From Forficula auricularia (Eukaryota > Arthropoda > Insecta > Dermaptera > Forficulidae), in NCBI GenBank assembly GCA_024734495.1, contig JALMQS010000187.1, positions 17,732,455-17,796,454 of the forward strand: DNA of 64,000 bases. The letters are read 5' to 3'. Under the pieces are notes generated by a model. It saw only the letters and a program-made list of their open reading frames with translations, did not search any database and had not been told where the DNA came from. Both the position numbers and the translations under genes were made by a program. The stretch's first letter is position 1; the number at the start of each line of letters is the position of its first letter. Below are positions 43,463 through 54,936 of this stretch, one piece after another.

Positions 43463-43770
43463 CGCTCGGGATATCTACACGATGGGCACTGTAAACAAAC
43501 GAAACATGAGTTATTTTTTTTTTATTCACCGTGGAAATAGAATTTCATTAAGTTATAAATAAAAATTTTTGAAAAATATTTCTAAATTATATATATATGT
43601 ATAGATATATATTTTAGAAAAAATATATATGTATATATATATATATATACATACATTTTGTGAAAATGGGGAGTGTTTCACGATCACCAATATGTGATGG
43701 TGTTACAATTTTTTTTATTAATGTGATAACTATAAATATTTTTCATTCTTCTGAAGTGTTTTTCGTGAGT

Positions 43771-43775
43771 TCAGT
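43771..43775 (+). promoter_or_regulatory. Initiator-like TCAGT
   Basis: TCAGT matches the arthropod initiator core and lies 77 bp before the first ATG of the polyalanine exon. A single match to a short motif is weak evidence; no downstream promoter element was found. Confidence 0.25.
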
Positions 43776-43847
43776 GTAGTGGAGTGATTAGGACAATTCA
43801 TTTTGCCTCAAGGGAAGAAGAAGAGTTTAGTGATTTAAAGAGTGTGG

Positions 43848-43954
43848 ATGATGGACACCGTCCAGCCGTCTTCAACGGCATCGCAGGCAACCGCGGCTGT
43901 CGCCGCAGCAGCAGCTGCAGCTGCAGCCGCAGCAAGGGTTAATAATCTGCATAG
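43848..43954 (+). CDS. First coding exon of an unidentified gene, polyalanine N-terminus
   Basis: Two adjacent ATGs begin MMDTVQPSSTASQATAAVAA, followed by an alanine run (to residue 29) and RVNNLH. The frame ends cleanly at CATAG|GTAAAA, a good splice donor (phase 2). Codons are GC-rich (GCA, GCT, GCC, GCG mixed), unlike the AT-rich surroundings, which argues for selection on the protein. Alanine-rich N-termini are frequent in insect transcription factors and RNA-binding proteins, but that is context only. No following exon was found in 43955-64000, so the first intron may exceed 20 kb. Confidence 0.6.
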
Positions 43955-44090
43955 GTAAAATATACATCAATTATTTATTTCCATATTTTATGTGAATATT
44001 TTCTAGTCCGTCAATTTATACTATTGTTAACCATTCTTGGACTATTTTATATAAATACACCAGTTGATTGGACCCGTCGATGGTTTTAAT

Positions 44091-44826
44091 AAATTGCCGT
44101 GTTGGCTCATTTACATTTATCACTTTGAATGTTCATCTTGGAGGAATCATCCAAAGTGATATGTGTAAAATGCCTTTCATTTTTGTTTTATCCAAAGTGT
44201 GCACTAAAGATGAACGATGAAAGAAGTTGACCCCAACATTTGATGAAAGAGTCAGTCGTTCGTTCCCCGAACCGATTCTTCATCCAGAGTGAAGGCGCAG
44301 TGAGAAATGTAAACAAACGGTTTGTTTCATCATTCATCTTTGGTATTCACTTTGGATGAAACAAAAATGAAAGGTATTTTACACGTATCACTTTGGGGGA
44401 TTCCTCCAAGATGAACATTCAAAGTGATAAATTTAAATGACTGAAAATATGTAAACATAAATTGCCGTGTTGGCTCATTTACATTTATCACTTTGAATGT
44501 TCATCTTGGAGGAATAATCCAGAGTGATACGTGTAAAATGCCTTTCATTTTTGTTTTATCCAAAGTGTACACTAAAGATGAACGATGAAAGAAGTTGACC
44601 CCTACCAACTTTTGATGAAAGAGTCGTTCCTTCGTTCCCCGAACCGATTCTTCATCCAGAGTAAAGGCGCAGTGAGAAATGTAAACAAACGGTTTGTTTC
44701 ATCGTATATCATATTCACTTTGGATGAAACACAAATGAAAAGCATTTTACACTTATAATTTTGGATGATTCCTCCAAGATGAACATTCAAAGTGATAAAT
44801 TTATATGAATGAAAATATGTAAACAA
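44091..44826. repeat. Two tandem foldback units, 368-bp period
   Basis: Copies 44091-44458 and 44459-44826 both start aaattgccgtgttggctcat. Each unit is itself palindromic: atcactttgaatgttcatct at one end and its inverse at the other, around a centre with cgttccccgaaccgattctt. They lie 137 bp after the polyalanine exon, inside its presumed first intron. Confidence 0.88.
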
Positions 44827-45217
44827 GAATGATTGTTTTGGATGTTTTCACTTTGGATGTACATCAAAAGTGATACAGTGTAATTCCCGCTTAAGATTCA
44901 CTTAAATCCCCCTTAAAAAACTAATAAATAAAATAGTCTTATTTTTACTCTATACTTTTACACATCTACTCGTGTATCCCAGAATGTGGGTCGCTTTTAA
45001 TTAATGTTAACAAAAAAATAAATAGATTGAAAAGTTTTTTTTTTCCTGTGAGTAGAAGAATCGTTAATGTGGCTAGCTTGTTATTAAAACAAAACGAATT
45101 TTCTATTATATCCAATCGGGTAATTGAACCAAGACAATAACAGATAATATATTTCTAATAATTTCTATTTCTAATAATAAAATATACATATATTTATATA
45201 TTTTTCTAATTAAAAAA

Positions 45218-45245
45218 CTGATAATGAAGATCAAACCTTCGAAAC
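45218..45245 (+). other. Hammerhead-like core motif, degraded
   Basis: CTGATAA, T, GAAGAT-CAAA-CCTTC-like stem, GAAAC, followed by tatagactcaaac as at 3693 and 63126. The core A-to-G position and stem are imperfect. Confidence 0.4.
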
Positions 45246-45913
45246 TATAGACTCAAACAAATAAATGACTTTAATATACCTATATGTATATATTTATATT
45301 GACTATCTACATATATAAAATTAAGATTTTGACCGTACATTGGTCCAAATCACGCCAAATTTTGGTTGCACACGTTTCAAGCAAAGTTATGAAAGAAAAC
45401 ATCCTCAACAAAATTCGCGTCTGTATGTATAGTATGTCTTTATTTTTACGTGGGTTAAGCGCAAAACTTGCTCACGATTCACGTAAAAACGGCTGAAGGG
45501 ATTATTATGAAATTTCACATTTGGATCAGATGTCTTCTAACTTATAATCATTCCTATACAACATTTTGATATTTTGTCCCCAACAGGTGGAGGGGACCTA
45601 ATGGAAATGATCAGATAACTCCTAAACTATTGACTTTACGGCAAATTTGTAGGGGATGTGATTTCTTACAACTTTTGTTTAAAAAATTCTCCAAAAAACC
45701 ACCCAAAGAGGGAGTAGCGTCAAAAAAATGAAAATTCTTACCCTTCGAGCAAACTTAACCAATTTGTATACATAATCTGTGGGTCTCTAGAGGGCTAGAA
45801 TTGCAAAAAATAACAACCCAAAAAGGGGGGTGGGCCCAGGGGGAGGACGTGGGGGGTCCCGGGGGTTGGAGAGAGGGTCACTGGGTTCGGCGGTGGGGGG
45901 GGGGGTCCAAGGG

Positions 45914-46560
45914 GCCTCGCAGCTAATATATGGGAATCCCACGCCAAATCAGACGGTTTGAAAAATTTTAATTTTTGATTTTCTTCATTTTTTGACATTT
46001 TTTTGTATTCATCAAAAAAACTCTTCCTGGTAAATTTTGAAATTTTTTTGATCACCAGTTTAAAAGATATCAAATTTCCGGTTTTTGCTAATAACTTCTT
46101 CAAAAATAGTCCAAATTGAAATTTTTTTTTCTCGAAATTTTCAAAAATCGAAAAAAATAGTAATTAGCATAGGCCCACTATCATCCCGGTCTGTAGCATG
46201 AATAGAAGTTTAAAATAAAAAATTATCAAAAAAATCGAAGAAAACATATATTTTCAAAAACAAGATTAAAATTTTCAAACTCAAAAATCGCATATAAAAA
46301 CACTTTAAATAATTTTTTGTATTTTTTTCTAAAAAGTATGTAAAAAAAAAAAATTGAATTTGGACCATTTTTGAAGATGTTATGAGCGAAAAATCGAAAC
46401 TCGATATCTTTTAAACCAGTGATCAAAAATATTTCAAAATTGACCAGGAAGAGTTTTTTGATGGATACTAAAAAATGTCAAAAAATGAAGAAAATCAAAA
46501 ATTAAAATTTTTCAAACCGACTGATTTGGCGTGGAATGCCTCATATATTAGCTGCGAGGC
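45914..46560. repeat. Large inverted repeat, arms about 215 bp
   Basis: The left end cctcgcagctaatatatggg and right end, its inverse, bracket arms that match along most of their length (for example caagagttttttt-type and ttgaccaggaag blocks). The loop is about 220 bp. The G-tract DNA just before it (45825-45910) produces spurious frames. Confidence 0.82.
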
Positions 46561-46692
46561 ACCCAGTTTTGTCAGCTCTGCGCATTTATTAAATAACTAG
46601 CTGACGCCCGGGCCTTTGTCACCTAGCCCCTGGCCGGAAGCGTCTCGTTTTATGGTTAAAATTTATATAGATAATAGCTGACCGAAAAAAAT

Positions 46693-46701
46693 GATAAATG
46701 A

Positions 46702-46732
<31 letters not shown>

Positions 46733-46733
46733 A
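46693..46733. repeat. (AAAT)n microsatellite, probable LINE tail
   Basis: About nine AAAT units. On the minus strand this forms the TTTA/ATTT tail after gaggcacaagtcccggtgg-type text, as at LINE 3' ends. Confidence 0.85.
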
Positions 46734-47134
46734 TCTTTATTTCTCGTCCTGCTTAGAGGCACAAGTCCCGGTGGCTAGGTCCTCCAAACATCAATACAAT
46801 CTAGCTACAATACATTAATAAACATCAATACAAATTAATTACAACAATTTAACAAATAATAAACAAGTAAAAAAAAAAAGAAGAAAAAAATAGAAATGTA
46901 TGCTCATTAACAAATAACATGACCATAGATTTCCATCAAAAGACAAAAAGTAATTTAAAAATTCCTCACAAAAACCCGATACCAGGAGCAAGCGACGCAT
47001 TAGCCATCCCGGCATTTGCCATAAGCTGTTAAGGAAACCTGGTCAAAACCTTAACAAGGATGGTATGACCTCTTTCTACCTCACCTAATCTCTGCTTGTG
47101 AGAACTAAATAAAATTTTGCACAACCCTAGGACA

Positions 47135-47284
47135 TTAGGACTTGACAAAATTTATAATTGATTTAATCATAGGGGGCAGAGGACTATAATTCGGGGTAGT
47201 AACAGACAGACTGTTCCACAAATCAATGCCAGATCCTACAAATGAATGTAAACCGATATTTTTCAAGAATCTTGGCTTACGAAT
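47135..47284 (-). pseudogene. Non-LTR retrotransposon, C-terminus of reverse transcriptase ORF
   Basis: The minus frame reads FLKNIGLHSFVGSGIDLWNS, then LSVTTPNYSPLPPMIKSI and stop TAA at 47135. The F-x-x-x-G-x-x-x-W-N-S-L block is the usual end of many CR1/Jockey/RTE-type proteins. About 400 bp of 3' sequence and an AAAT tail follow, so the 3' end is intact and the 5' part is truncated, as usual for LINEs. Confidence 0.65.
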
Positions 47285-47950
47285 CTTAAATGATTATATA
47301 TTGCTTACCTGTCAAAATTGATTTGATCAAAAATTTAAATATATTTAAAAAATAATAATACCTAGTTATGAAAATAAATTGAAAATGCAAATAATTATAG
47401 AATAGGTATTAAAACAGTAAATGAATTATATATTACTTGCCAAAATTGTTCCCTTAACCAAAAATAATATTGACAGTTGAAAGATTTCCAAAAAGCTATT
47501 ATCGGCCATCTTGTTTGTTTGCTTTTACCCTCCCCCCTAGAGAGGCGCTGGCGTTGTTTCCTCGAAAAAAATATTTTTAACATGCCTCAGGTGTAATATC
47601 TATAAAAACATTATATATAAAAACACTCGTGTATTTGAATGGAATGTTGTGTGAAAATTTCAAAGAAATCGGTGAAGAACTTTCGGAGATCCTTCAACGT
47701 ATCACTTAAGCGTAACAGTACATTTTTATTTATATAGATTGTTTTTTCATTTTTTAAAACCCACTAATAGCTCATGGCAAATTTTAATCAAATTAATCAC
47801 AAAAATAAAAGCTTCTACATCTTCATTACTAATAAATATTATTATATATTAAATTAGGAATTTAAATAATTATTTATCCAATTATCGCGGGGACGAACTT
47901 GTTTTCATCCACTCGCGAGTGTCGACGAGTGACTAGGCGAATGTGTAAAC

Positions 47951-48094
47951 CGAGGGGTGAACAGCGACCTAAAATTGTGTACACCTACTTCCACTTCCAA
48001 GTATAAGACAATAGATGACAATAGATTATCTAATGAATTCCAAAGTAATTCCAAAGACGGTGTACACCTAATCCCAATCGCGGTTCACCTCTCG
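47951..48094. mobile_element. MITE family 1, copy d (8-bp TSD)
   Basis: The ends are cgaggggtgaacagcga and tcgcggttcacctctcg; duplication gtgtaaac is perfect (47943-47950, 48095-48102). Length 144 bp. Confidence 0.92.
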
Positions 48095-48579
48095 GTGTAA
48101 ACAAACACTTGCGATGTGGGAGACGAACTTGTTAACATCGACTCAAGAGTGCCCGCGAGTGGCGAGGCGAGGTGCGAACGCGAATTACACATGGCTTTAC
48201 AAATAAATAATAAGATTGAGAAATTGATATAATAACAAACATATAATTAAATTGAAAAATATCTTTTTAAATAATTTATCATATTTAACTTTATCACTAG
48301 GGTGACTCTTGAGTTTTGAAGGAGAACGTACGTCTTGAGAAAATTTTCACATTTTTCCTCCAATATTTATTATTATACATCTACTTTTACGGTAAAAGAA
48401 TTGTGATAATTGGGATTTTCAATGTGTCTCACAAAATAAAATTGGAGAAAAAAGTGAAAATCTTTTAAAGCTCAGAACTCAACCCCGTTAGAACGGCCCT
48501 AGTAATAAATTTTAAAATATTATATACCTATCACTTCTTGAGACTGGAACTCTCTTCTCGCACCAGTCTGTCTAGCGAT

Positions 48580-48735
48580 ATATACCCTTTATTCGTTAAG
48601 ACCCACATACAAAGGTATCCTAAATTCGTCCCAATCCCTGACATTTTTTTCTATCATTTTTTCGTAACGAAGGAGTGAATTCAATGGTTGCACAGCATCT
48701 TCTAATATTATCGTAAAAAAAAAATAATAAAACAA
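48580..48735 (+). mobile_element. SINE-like repeat
   Basis: Shares the acccacatacaaaggtatcc and atggttgcacagcatcttc layout and A-rich 3' end with 40065-40210 and 51160-51340. Similarity is moderate. Confidence 0.4.
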
Positions 48736-48847
48736 ATTATAAAGATTAAACATTTATTTTTAATTTAATAAACTCGAGATAATTCGTAATAGAGCAAGAT
48801 GCGAGGTAGGTTTCACAATATAAGTCATAGCTTTCGAGCTTACGCAT

Positions 48848-49017
48848 TTTTTGAAAACGGTGAAAATCATTACCCTGCATTAAATAAGGGGATCCTGTGA
48901 CTACGAATTTCCATATTTTATCACGAGCTTCGAGGGCGTGCCTTCGGCATGGAAATTCGTAGTCACAGGATCCCCTTATTTAGTGCAGGGTAATGATTTT
49001 CACCGTTTTCAAAAAAC
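48848..49017. repeat. Hairpin
   Basis: Arms aaaacggtgaaaatcattac and inverse, with ggggatcctgtgactacgaa on both sides and a centre at about 48920-48945. One arm recurs alone at 50590-50660. Confidence 0.85.
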
Positions 49018-49401
49018 TACCGAAAATACATCGTCTCTTAAAAGTTTCGCCTCTTTAATTTTTGAGTGGCTAGGGGGGGGGGGGAATAATTATCAATATA
49101 TTATAATGTTTCTTAATTTAAAATTAATTGGAGTCTTTCATTTCAAAATTCGAGTCCAAATTACAATTATATTTCAAATTTGCCTGGTTAATGAAAATCG
49201 ATTGGAGCCATCAGTTTAAAATCCGAGCTGATATTTCAAATTAGCTCGTTAATTAATATATATTTAATGTTTCTTAATTTAAATTTTATTGGAGTTTTTT
49301 TATTTTCATTCGAGTTCAAATGAATACAATATTATCTCGACACAAAGTCTAAATCAAAAATATATAGTTTTAGTAACAGAAATCAAGATATAAATATTAA
49401 T

Positions 49402-49471
49402 GTTGCATTGGTGTAATGGCTAGAGCTGATGCCCTTAGTTCAAGAGTTCTTCGGTTCGATTCTAGGCAAGA
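49402..49471 (+). repeat. tRNA-like sequence, probable SINE head
   Basis: A-box-like ggtgtaatggctagagc and B box GGTTCGATTCT are correctly spaced for a tRNA-derived head. The acceptor halves (ttgcatt / taggcaa) pair only in part, so a functional tRNA is unlikely. Confidence 0.45.
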
Positions 49472-50035
49472 GGGTAATTTTTTTAAAGAAAATTCTCTCA
49501 GCGTTGTTACAAATTAATCTAGGCTCTTATATATAGTATTCTAATTTTTGTTATGCAATCCTGAATATCCCTGCTATTGACCACAATTCAAAATTAAACC
49601 AAGCGTACTATATTTGAAGAAAAAAAGTATTTTTGCCAGATTCATGTGTTACAAAATTATGATTAGCTAATTTTGAATCTTCATAATTTATAAAAACCGA
49701 GAGAGGGGAAATTAAAAATAGATTAAATTTTATTTTGAAAATGTTATGGATTAGTATTGGATATTTTGTAAAAAAAAAAGTTTTTAATTTTCAGTAAAAA
49801 TGAATAGTAAACTCTTTTTCAAAACACTGAACATTGGATACAAATTTTAGTTGTTTTTTTTCGTCTTCATGTTTGAGCTAAAAATCTGAAACTTGGCAGG
49901 ATGTTGCAGGTTGGTAATGAAATGCAATATCCTAACATGTCAAATTATTTTAAAAAATAGCCCATTTAGTCAAGATTTCAAAATCGTACAACACTTGCCA
50001 CTTCTTTTTTTAGTAAAATAAAAATATATATTTGT

Positions 50036-50580
50036 ATTTTTTGCAAAATTATCTAATTTTAAAAAATAAATATTGGATATGGTTATTTATTTATTTAATA
50101 TGTTAATCTATTATGTCTCATCTTGATTTCATTAATCTTTGGCTATTAATAGCATTATTAAGCATTAATGTCTATAATAGCCAAAGATAGGAGGGGATCT
50201 AGTGAGGGGGCACATGCCCGCGGCGGCAAGTAGCGCACATTTTGGGAAGCGAGAAATTTTTTGTAATATAATTTTAAAATACAATGGTGTTAAAATTTGA
50301 ATGATTTATTCTTGAAGCTATAAAACCATATTGGTTGTTTATTATTATAACCCATTTTTTATCATACTTACTTGTTTTATATAGCATTGGGGGTGGGGGT
50401 GGGGGAAAGTGGCAAATTCAAGCTGCCCCCCCCCCCCCCCCCCCCCCGACAAATCCTGGATCCGTCTCTGGGCAAAGATTAATTAAATCAAGATGAGACA
50501 TAACAAATTAACAAATTAAATAAATAACCACTATCAAATAATGTTTTTTAAATTGGATAAATATTTTTTTTTTTTAGAAT
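50036..50580. repeat. Inverted repeat interrupted by a hAT-type MITE
   Basis: Arms contain tgtctcatcttgattt and the inverse (about 50036-50144 and 50471-50580). A C/G-tract MITE (50188-50470) sits between them. A short extra palindrome (ctttggctattaatag ... ctataatagccaaag) lies next to the insertion. Confidence 0.7.
50188..50470. mobile_element. hAT-type MITE
   Basis: Ends taggaggggatcta and the inverse of cagagacggatcca, flanked by gccaaaga (50180-50187) and ggcaaaga (50471-50478), an 8-bp duplication with one mismatch. The interior has long G and C tracts, like 8079-8357. Confidence 0.65.
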
Positions 50581-50766
50581 CATAAAATAGGGAAATTTGT
50601 AGTCACAGCATCTCATTATTTAGTGTAGGGTACATATTTTCACCATTTTCAAAAAAACTCGAAAACTAGGAGACTTATATTATTTTTTTTTTTTTTAGAT
50701 TCTGGACCCATAAACTGGCCTATGCGTATATAATATTAAAAAATTGAAAAATAGGTTAGTTTAGTT

Positions 50767-50910
50767 CGAGGAGTGAACCGCGATTGGAATTAGGTATACA
50801 CCGTCTTTGGAATTATTTGGAATTACTTTGGAATTCATTAGATAATTTATTGTCTTCTACTTGGAAATGAAAGTGGAAGTAGGTGTACACAATTTTAGGT
50901 CGCGGTTCAG
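50767..50910. mobile_element. MITE family 1, copy e, right end lost
   Basis: The left end is cgaggagtgaaccgcga. The right end stops at cgcggttca, and the last 8 bases and target duplication are missing. It is in the same orientation as copy b. Confidence 0.85.
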
Positions 50911-51159
50911 CAATTTTCACCTTTGTAGAATGCGTTAGTGAAATTATTTATATGTATGGTTGTAGTCAGCGTAGTTTTCATAAAATATGATCTAAATCCT
51001 TTCCAAAAAACATATTTTTAATTTTTTTTTTGTATTTCACATTATGAATTAGAAAAACAAATTCTAAAATTCTTAATCAATAGAAGCTAGTATATTCTTG
51101 GAGGGGCGGAGGGGGGGGGGGCTGCAATTTTGCATTGTAAGCAGCTCGTGTCCGTCTTT

Positions 51160-51340
51160 CTGGCAACCTTCGCTCTTTCAAGACCCGCATCCACAGGCTC
51201 CTTACACGGAATTTATCCGTCCCTATCTCCCTACTCTCCTTCTTTTGCACAATGTAAGAGTCCACTCCGGACTACAGAGGTCGCCCTTTTGTTGCGACAT
51301 CTCATTTCATCGGTATCATCATTATATATAAAACAAAAAA
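51160..51340 (+). mobile_element. SINE-like repeat
   Basis: It includes agacccgcatccacaggctc, ggactacagaggtcgccctt, ttgcgacatct and atcggtatcatcatta, in the same order as 40065-40210. Frames through it are not coding. Confidence 0.5.
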
Positions 51341-51738
51341 CCATAGCTCAGTTAACTTACTTGATGAGAGCCAGCTTTCCAACAAAAGCTCAACTTAACC
51401 TGTATCCCGAAAAACGAATTAATAACTTCTTAAATGTTATAGTAATATTAGTTAATTAAATAAAGAAATTATCTTATTTAAAAGTACATACAATTATTTA
51501 TTATACTAAATTAAAATTAAATTAAATAATCCATCTAATTTAATCTACTGATACCCATGATAAATAACAAATAAAATATTTCTAATTAAAAGACTGAAAC
51601 TATAATCTTCAACAAATAAATTATATCTATATTTATATAATAAAGCGTGTAAAAAGAGAACCTGCCGTCATTCATTCACTCTGACCCACGCACAGTCCAA
51701 ACTGCTGAGCCTAGAATGATGAAATTTGGAGTGTATAT

Positions 51739-52150
51739 GTTGCAGTAAAAACTCGTTTTTAGTAAGAACTACTTAAAACGAATTTCACTGAATACCTTTG
51801 TGGCAACTAGAATTTTCTGATGTTGGTTGAGTTTGGTTCAAAGGTCTAGAATCATTTTTGACCTTCCGCCTCATTTTGGATGTTTAATTTCAAAAAATTT
51901 TGAATGATAATCTCAAAAATTACATCCTCTACAACTTTGCTTCTAATTTTTGACATTTTCGTTATAAAATTTTTGAAAATAAACACCAAAATGATGCGTA
52001 AGGTCAAAAATGAAGATTCTATCCAGACTTTTGAACCAAACTCAACCAAGATGAGTGAATTCTACTTGCCACAAAGGTATTCAGTGAAACACGTTTTAAC
52101 TAGTAAGAACCGGTTTTTACTAAAAATGGGTTTTTACTGCAACCTAAATA
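51739..52150. repeat. Inverted repeat, arms about 180 bp
   Basis: Left arm from gttgcagtaaaaactcg, right arm its inverse ending gggtttttactgcaacct. Shared interior words include tttggttcaaaggtc and the inverse. The arms differ at many positions, so the repeat is old. Confidence 0.8.
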
Positions 52151-52829
52151 CTCTAAGAAAGAAAGGATTTTTTGAAATTCGAAGTCTCCCAAAATGAGTT
52201 TTCAAAGTTTTTCAAGATCTCTTAAACTCGAAAAGACATAGATATGGTTTTACCTTAGAAAGGTGAAGTATTAAAATACAAAAAATAAATAAATAATAAT
52301 TTGTGTATTTTGTATTATTTGCCCCTAAAAAGTGAGATATAGTCATTTTGGGGTAAAATTTTTAAAATTTTAAAGGGTTCTCCTCGGGTTTTTAAGATTT
52401 AGCATTCATTTTTGGTACATAGATTTATTATTGAAATATCTCGAAATAGTTATTTCATTTTTCTCAAAAGTTGACCCTTGAACGGAAAAAAGGAGGATTT
52501 TTTATTTTGGGGTCTTAAACACAAAAGCCTTCGAACCTCCTGTATTTTTTAAGTTATGGAGTTCATATTTGCGATAAACGTATCTTTTTCAAATTATATT
52601 TTAGAACATTTTTTAAAATTCTACTCCAACGAGGGCGAGAAGGTTGGTGAGTCGCGGGGAAAGGGGTCCATAGGGGGCGAAGCCTCTTGTCTAGCAAGAG
52701 GCCCGCCGAATATTATGTTTATTTGTATCAAGGAGAAGACAACCTCATTGATTTCTTTTAATGAATTAACACCTCTTCTACTTGCGGAAAAACAAAAAAA
52801 TGGTAATCCGTACCGCAATGAGGTTGAAG

Positions 52830-53350
52830 TTTTGAAATTTTTTTTGCAAAAAATCGCAGTTTTTCCTTCATAAAATGAAATCCACTCATCCTAGAAACTT
52901 GATTCCTATCTCATTCTCTATGAAATTTTATTGACTTGAATGTTTATTTGGACCACTTTTTTTTTTATAAAACTCTTAGATTTATAGATATCCAGCAAGG
53001 CTTCAACCTCATTTCTGCACGGGTTACCATTATCCAATTATGATGAAACTTTGTTTGAATTGTAGCAAATTTAATCTAGTTTAAAAATGTATAGAGTGGT
53101 CTTTCTTGAAAACGTGCTCCTTCATGGTCAAAATGGGAAAAAACCGAAAAAAGTGCGAGTTTTTGGGATATTCAAAAGTGATCCACGGTGCTGTTTTATG
53201 GATCCCCATAAAAAATCGAACTACTGGACCAATTTTGCATTTTTTTAATTGACGCGAAATTTTGTCCTCTTAACTTACTATAGAACGGTTATATACAAAA
53301 TATGGACCGTTTTCGAGTTATAAGCGAAAAAAAAGTGTGTGTGTACTTAT
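52830..53350 (+). repeat. Dispersed repeat shared with 23435-24300 and 58754-60044
   Basis: It contains cctcataaaatg-type text, acttgattcctatctcattc, ggttaccattatccaatta and cgtgctccttcatggtcaaa in the same order as 23760-24110. The third copy lies inverted inside the Charlie-like hAT. No protein is recognised. Confidence 0.65.
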
Positions 53351-53399
53351 GTACACGCTTTAGAAGTTATACTTTGGCGTCTGAAAAAAATTGCAAAAA

Positions 53400-53840
53400 A
53401 CACAACTGCAGTAAAGATCGGAGAAAAATATTAAAATTAATCAAAAAGGTTTTATTTCAGTAAAAATAGCTATACAGTCAAAATAAACAATCATCAATTA
53501 TCATGTGAATGAGTCAAATATATTTTTTAAATATTTAAAATATTCTAAGCTATATCCATAGGTTCTTCTGGTAATAATTAACTCTCCAGTAATAATTCTA
53601 GAAATAATACTTACAGAATTAACCTCTAATATTTGAAAACACTCTCAAAGTTTTTACACAGTTTTTGTAACTGACAAATTTATATAATAAATATATATAT
53701 TATTTAAAAATATAATATATAATTATTAAGCATTGATTATTAATATAAATAATATATTTCACATCCACATCAATCTGATATCCTTGTAGTCAGTTATTTA
53801 AAGGAATATATTATTTATTCTATTCTGTAGTCAACTTCAT
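53400..53840. other. AT-rich stretch without recognised features
   Basis: No frame, hairpin or repeat stood out. Confidence 0.5.
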
Positions 53841-54401
53841 CATGTTAATTTTTGGGACATCTGCGCGCGCAGGTCACAAATTCAGTCTCATCCAAACGCG
53901 CCAAAAGAAATATAACTTCAAAACTGGAAAAAGTCAGAAAATTTCGAGGTTTTTCGGCCGCCAAAAGTTGTCCCCCACACTTTTCGCAAATCTTAGATTT
54001 GGCATACCCACTATACCAAACGATCCTAGAAAAAAATCTTTTCCCTCGATTCTATTAAAAGTATTGCTCGGTACTACTATACCAGGAGGCAGGCTTACTG
54101 GGCAAATTTTCATTTTTTTTTATCATTGTGTTTAACAATGCTCGAAACACGGAGAAACATCATTTCCAACCTTTTTACTTTATCCAATGCAAAGCATGGG
54201 TAAAGTATTGTAATCGCTCTCGGGGCAAGCGTGGCTTCAAAGGGTCCTCAGGTAAAGACTACGGAACCCATGGACTCAATTAAAGTCACAAATTGTAGTA
54301 TTCAATTAGGTTGAATATTAGCACGTGACGGTTTTGCCAAAAATTACATGGGGTCTCGTCGAGAGGCCAAAAAGTGCGATTTTTTCATTTAGTGCGTGCG
54401 G

Positions 54402-54472
54402 ATGTATGGATGGATGTATGTATGGATGGATGTATGTATGGATGGATGTATGTATGGATGTATGTATGTTAT
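54402..54472. repeat. TGGATGTA-type microsatellite
   Basis: Alternating GGATG and TATGTA words; a shorter version is at 55793-55826 in unit 2. Confidence 0.9.
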
Positions 54473-54936
54473 CGTTTTTTTGGCCCACGATTTTTTCCAC
54501 ACCGTTGCACCGATTGAAATGAAATTGAAAAACTAGCATTCTTTTAACAAAATGAAGCGCTGATTAGTTTTTGGTACATATCGGCCCACAAACATTAGTA
54601 CTTTATTTCAGTACTTTTTTAGTTTTTTCTAAATATCTTGAAAATGACTTAACCAATTTTGATTAAATTTAATTTCCTAATTAAGTACCTTGGGGACCAC
54701 AAAAAAGGTTAAATAAAGTTTTTAGTAAAATTATATTTTAAAGTACTTTACTCTAGAGTAAGATAGTACATTTTTAATTTTTTATATTCTTTAAAATTTA
54801 TTCATTTTAACGCTTTAATATAGCTCATTTAGCCTTGCTTAATTAAGAGTGGATAGGCTTCTCTCTGTGAAATGCTAAAAATTTGGGAGGAGTAACCATA
54901 GCAACTGCGTTGTTTTCTTATCCCTTACCTTTGCTA

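Noticed and set aside
45795..46103. Proline-rich minus-strand frame
   Set aside because: Prolines come from G tracts at 45825-45910, and the rest is one arm of an inverted repeat.
49402..49471. A tRNA gene
   Set aside because: The A and B boxes are spaced correctly but the acceptor stem has mismatches and the anticodon arm is poor.
52556..52873. A 105-codon plus-strand frame
   Set aside because: It runs from unrelated AT-rich DNA into the repeat starting near 52830 and shows no conserved protein features.
54318..54539. Frames on both strands with Met-Tyr-Gly-Trp or Ile-His-Thr runs
   Set aside because: They translate the GGATGTAT microsatellite.
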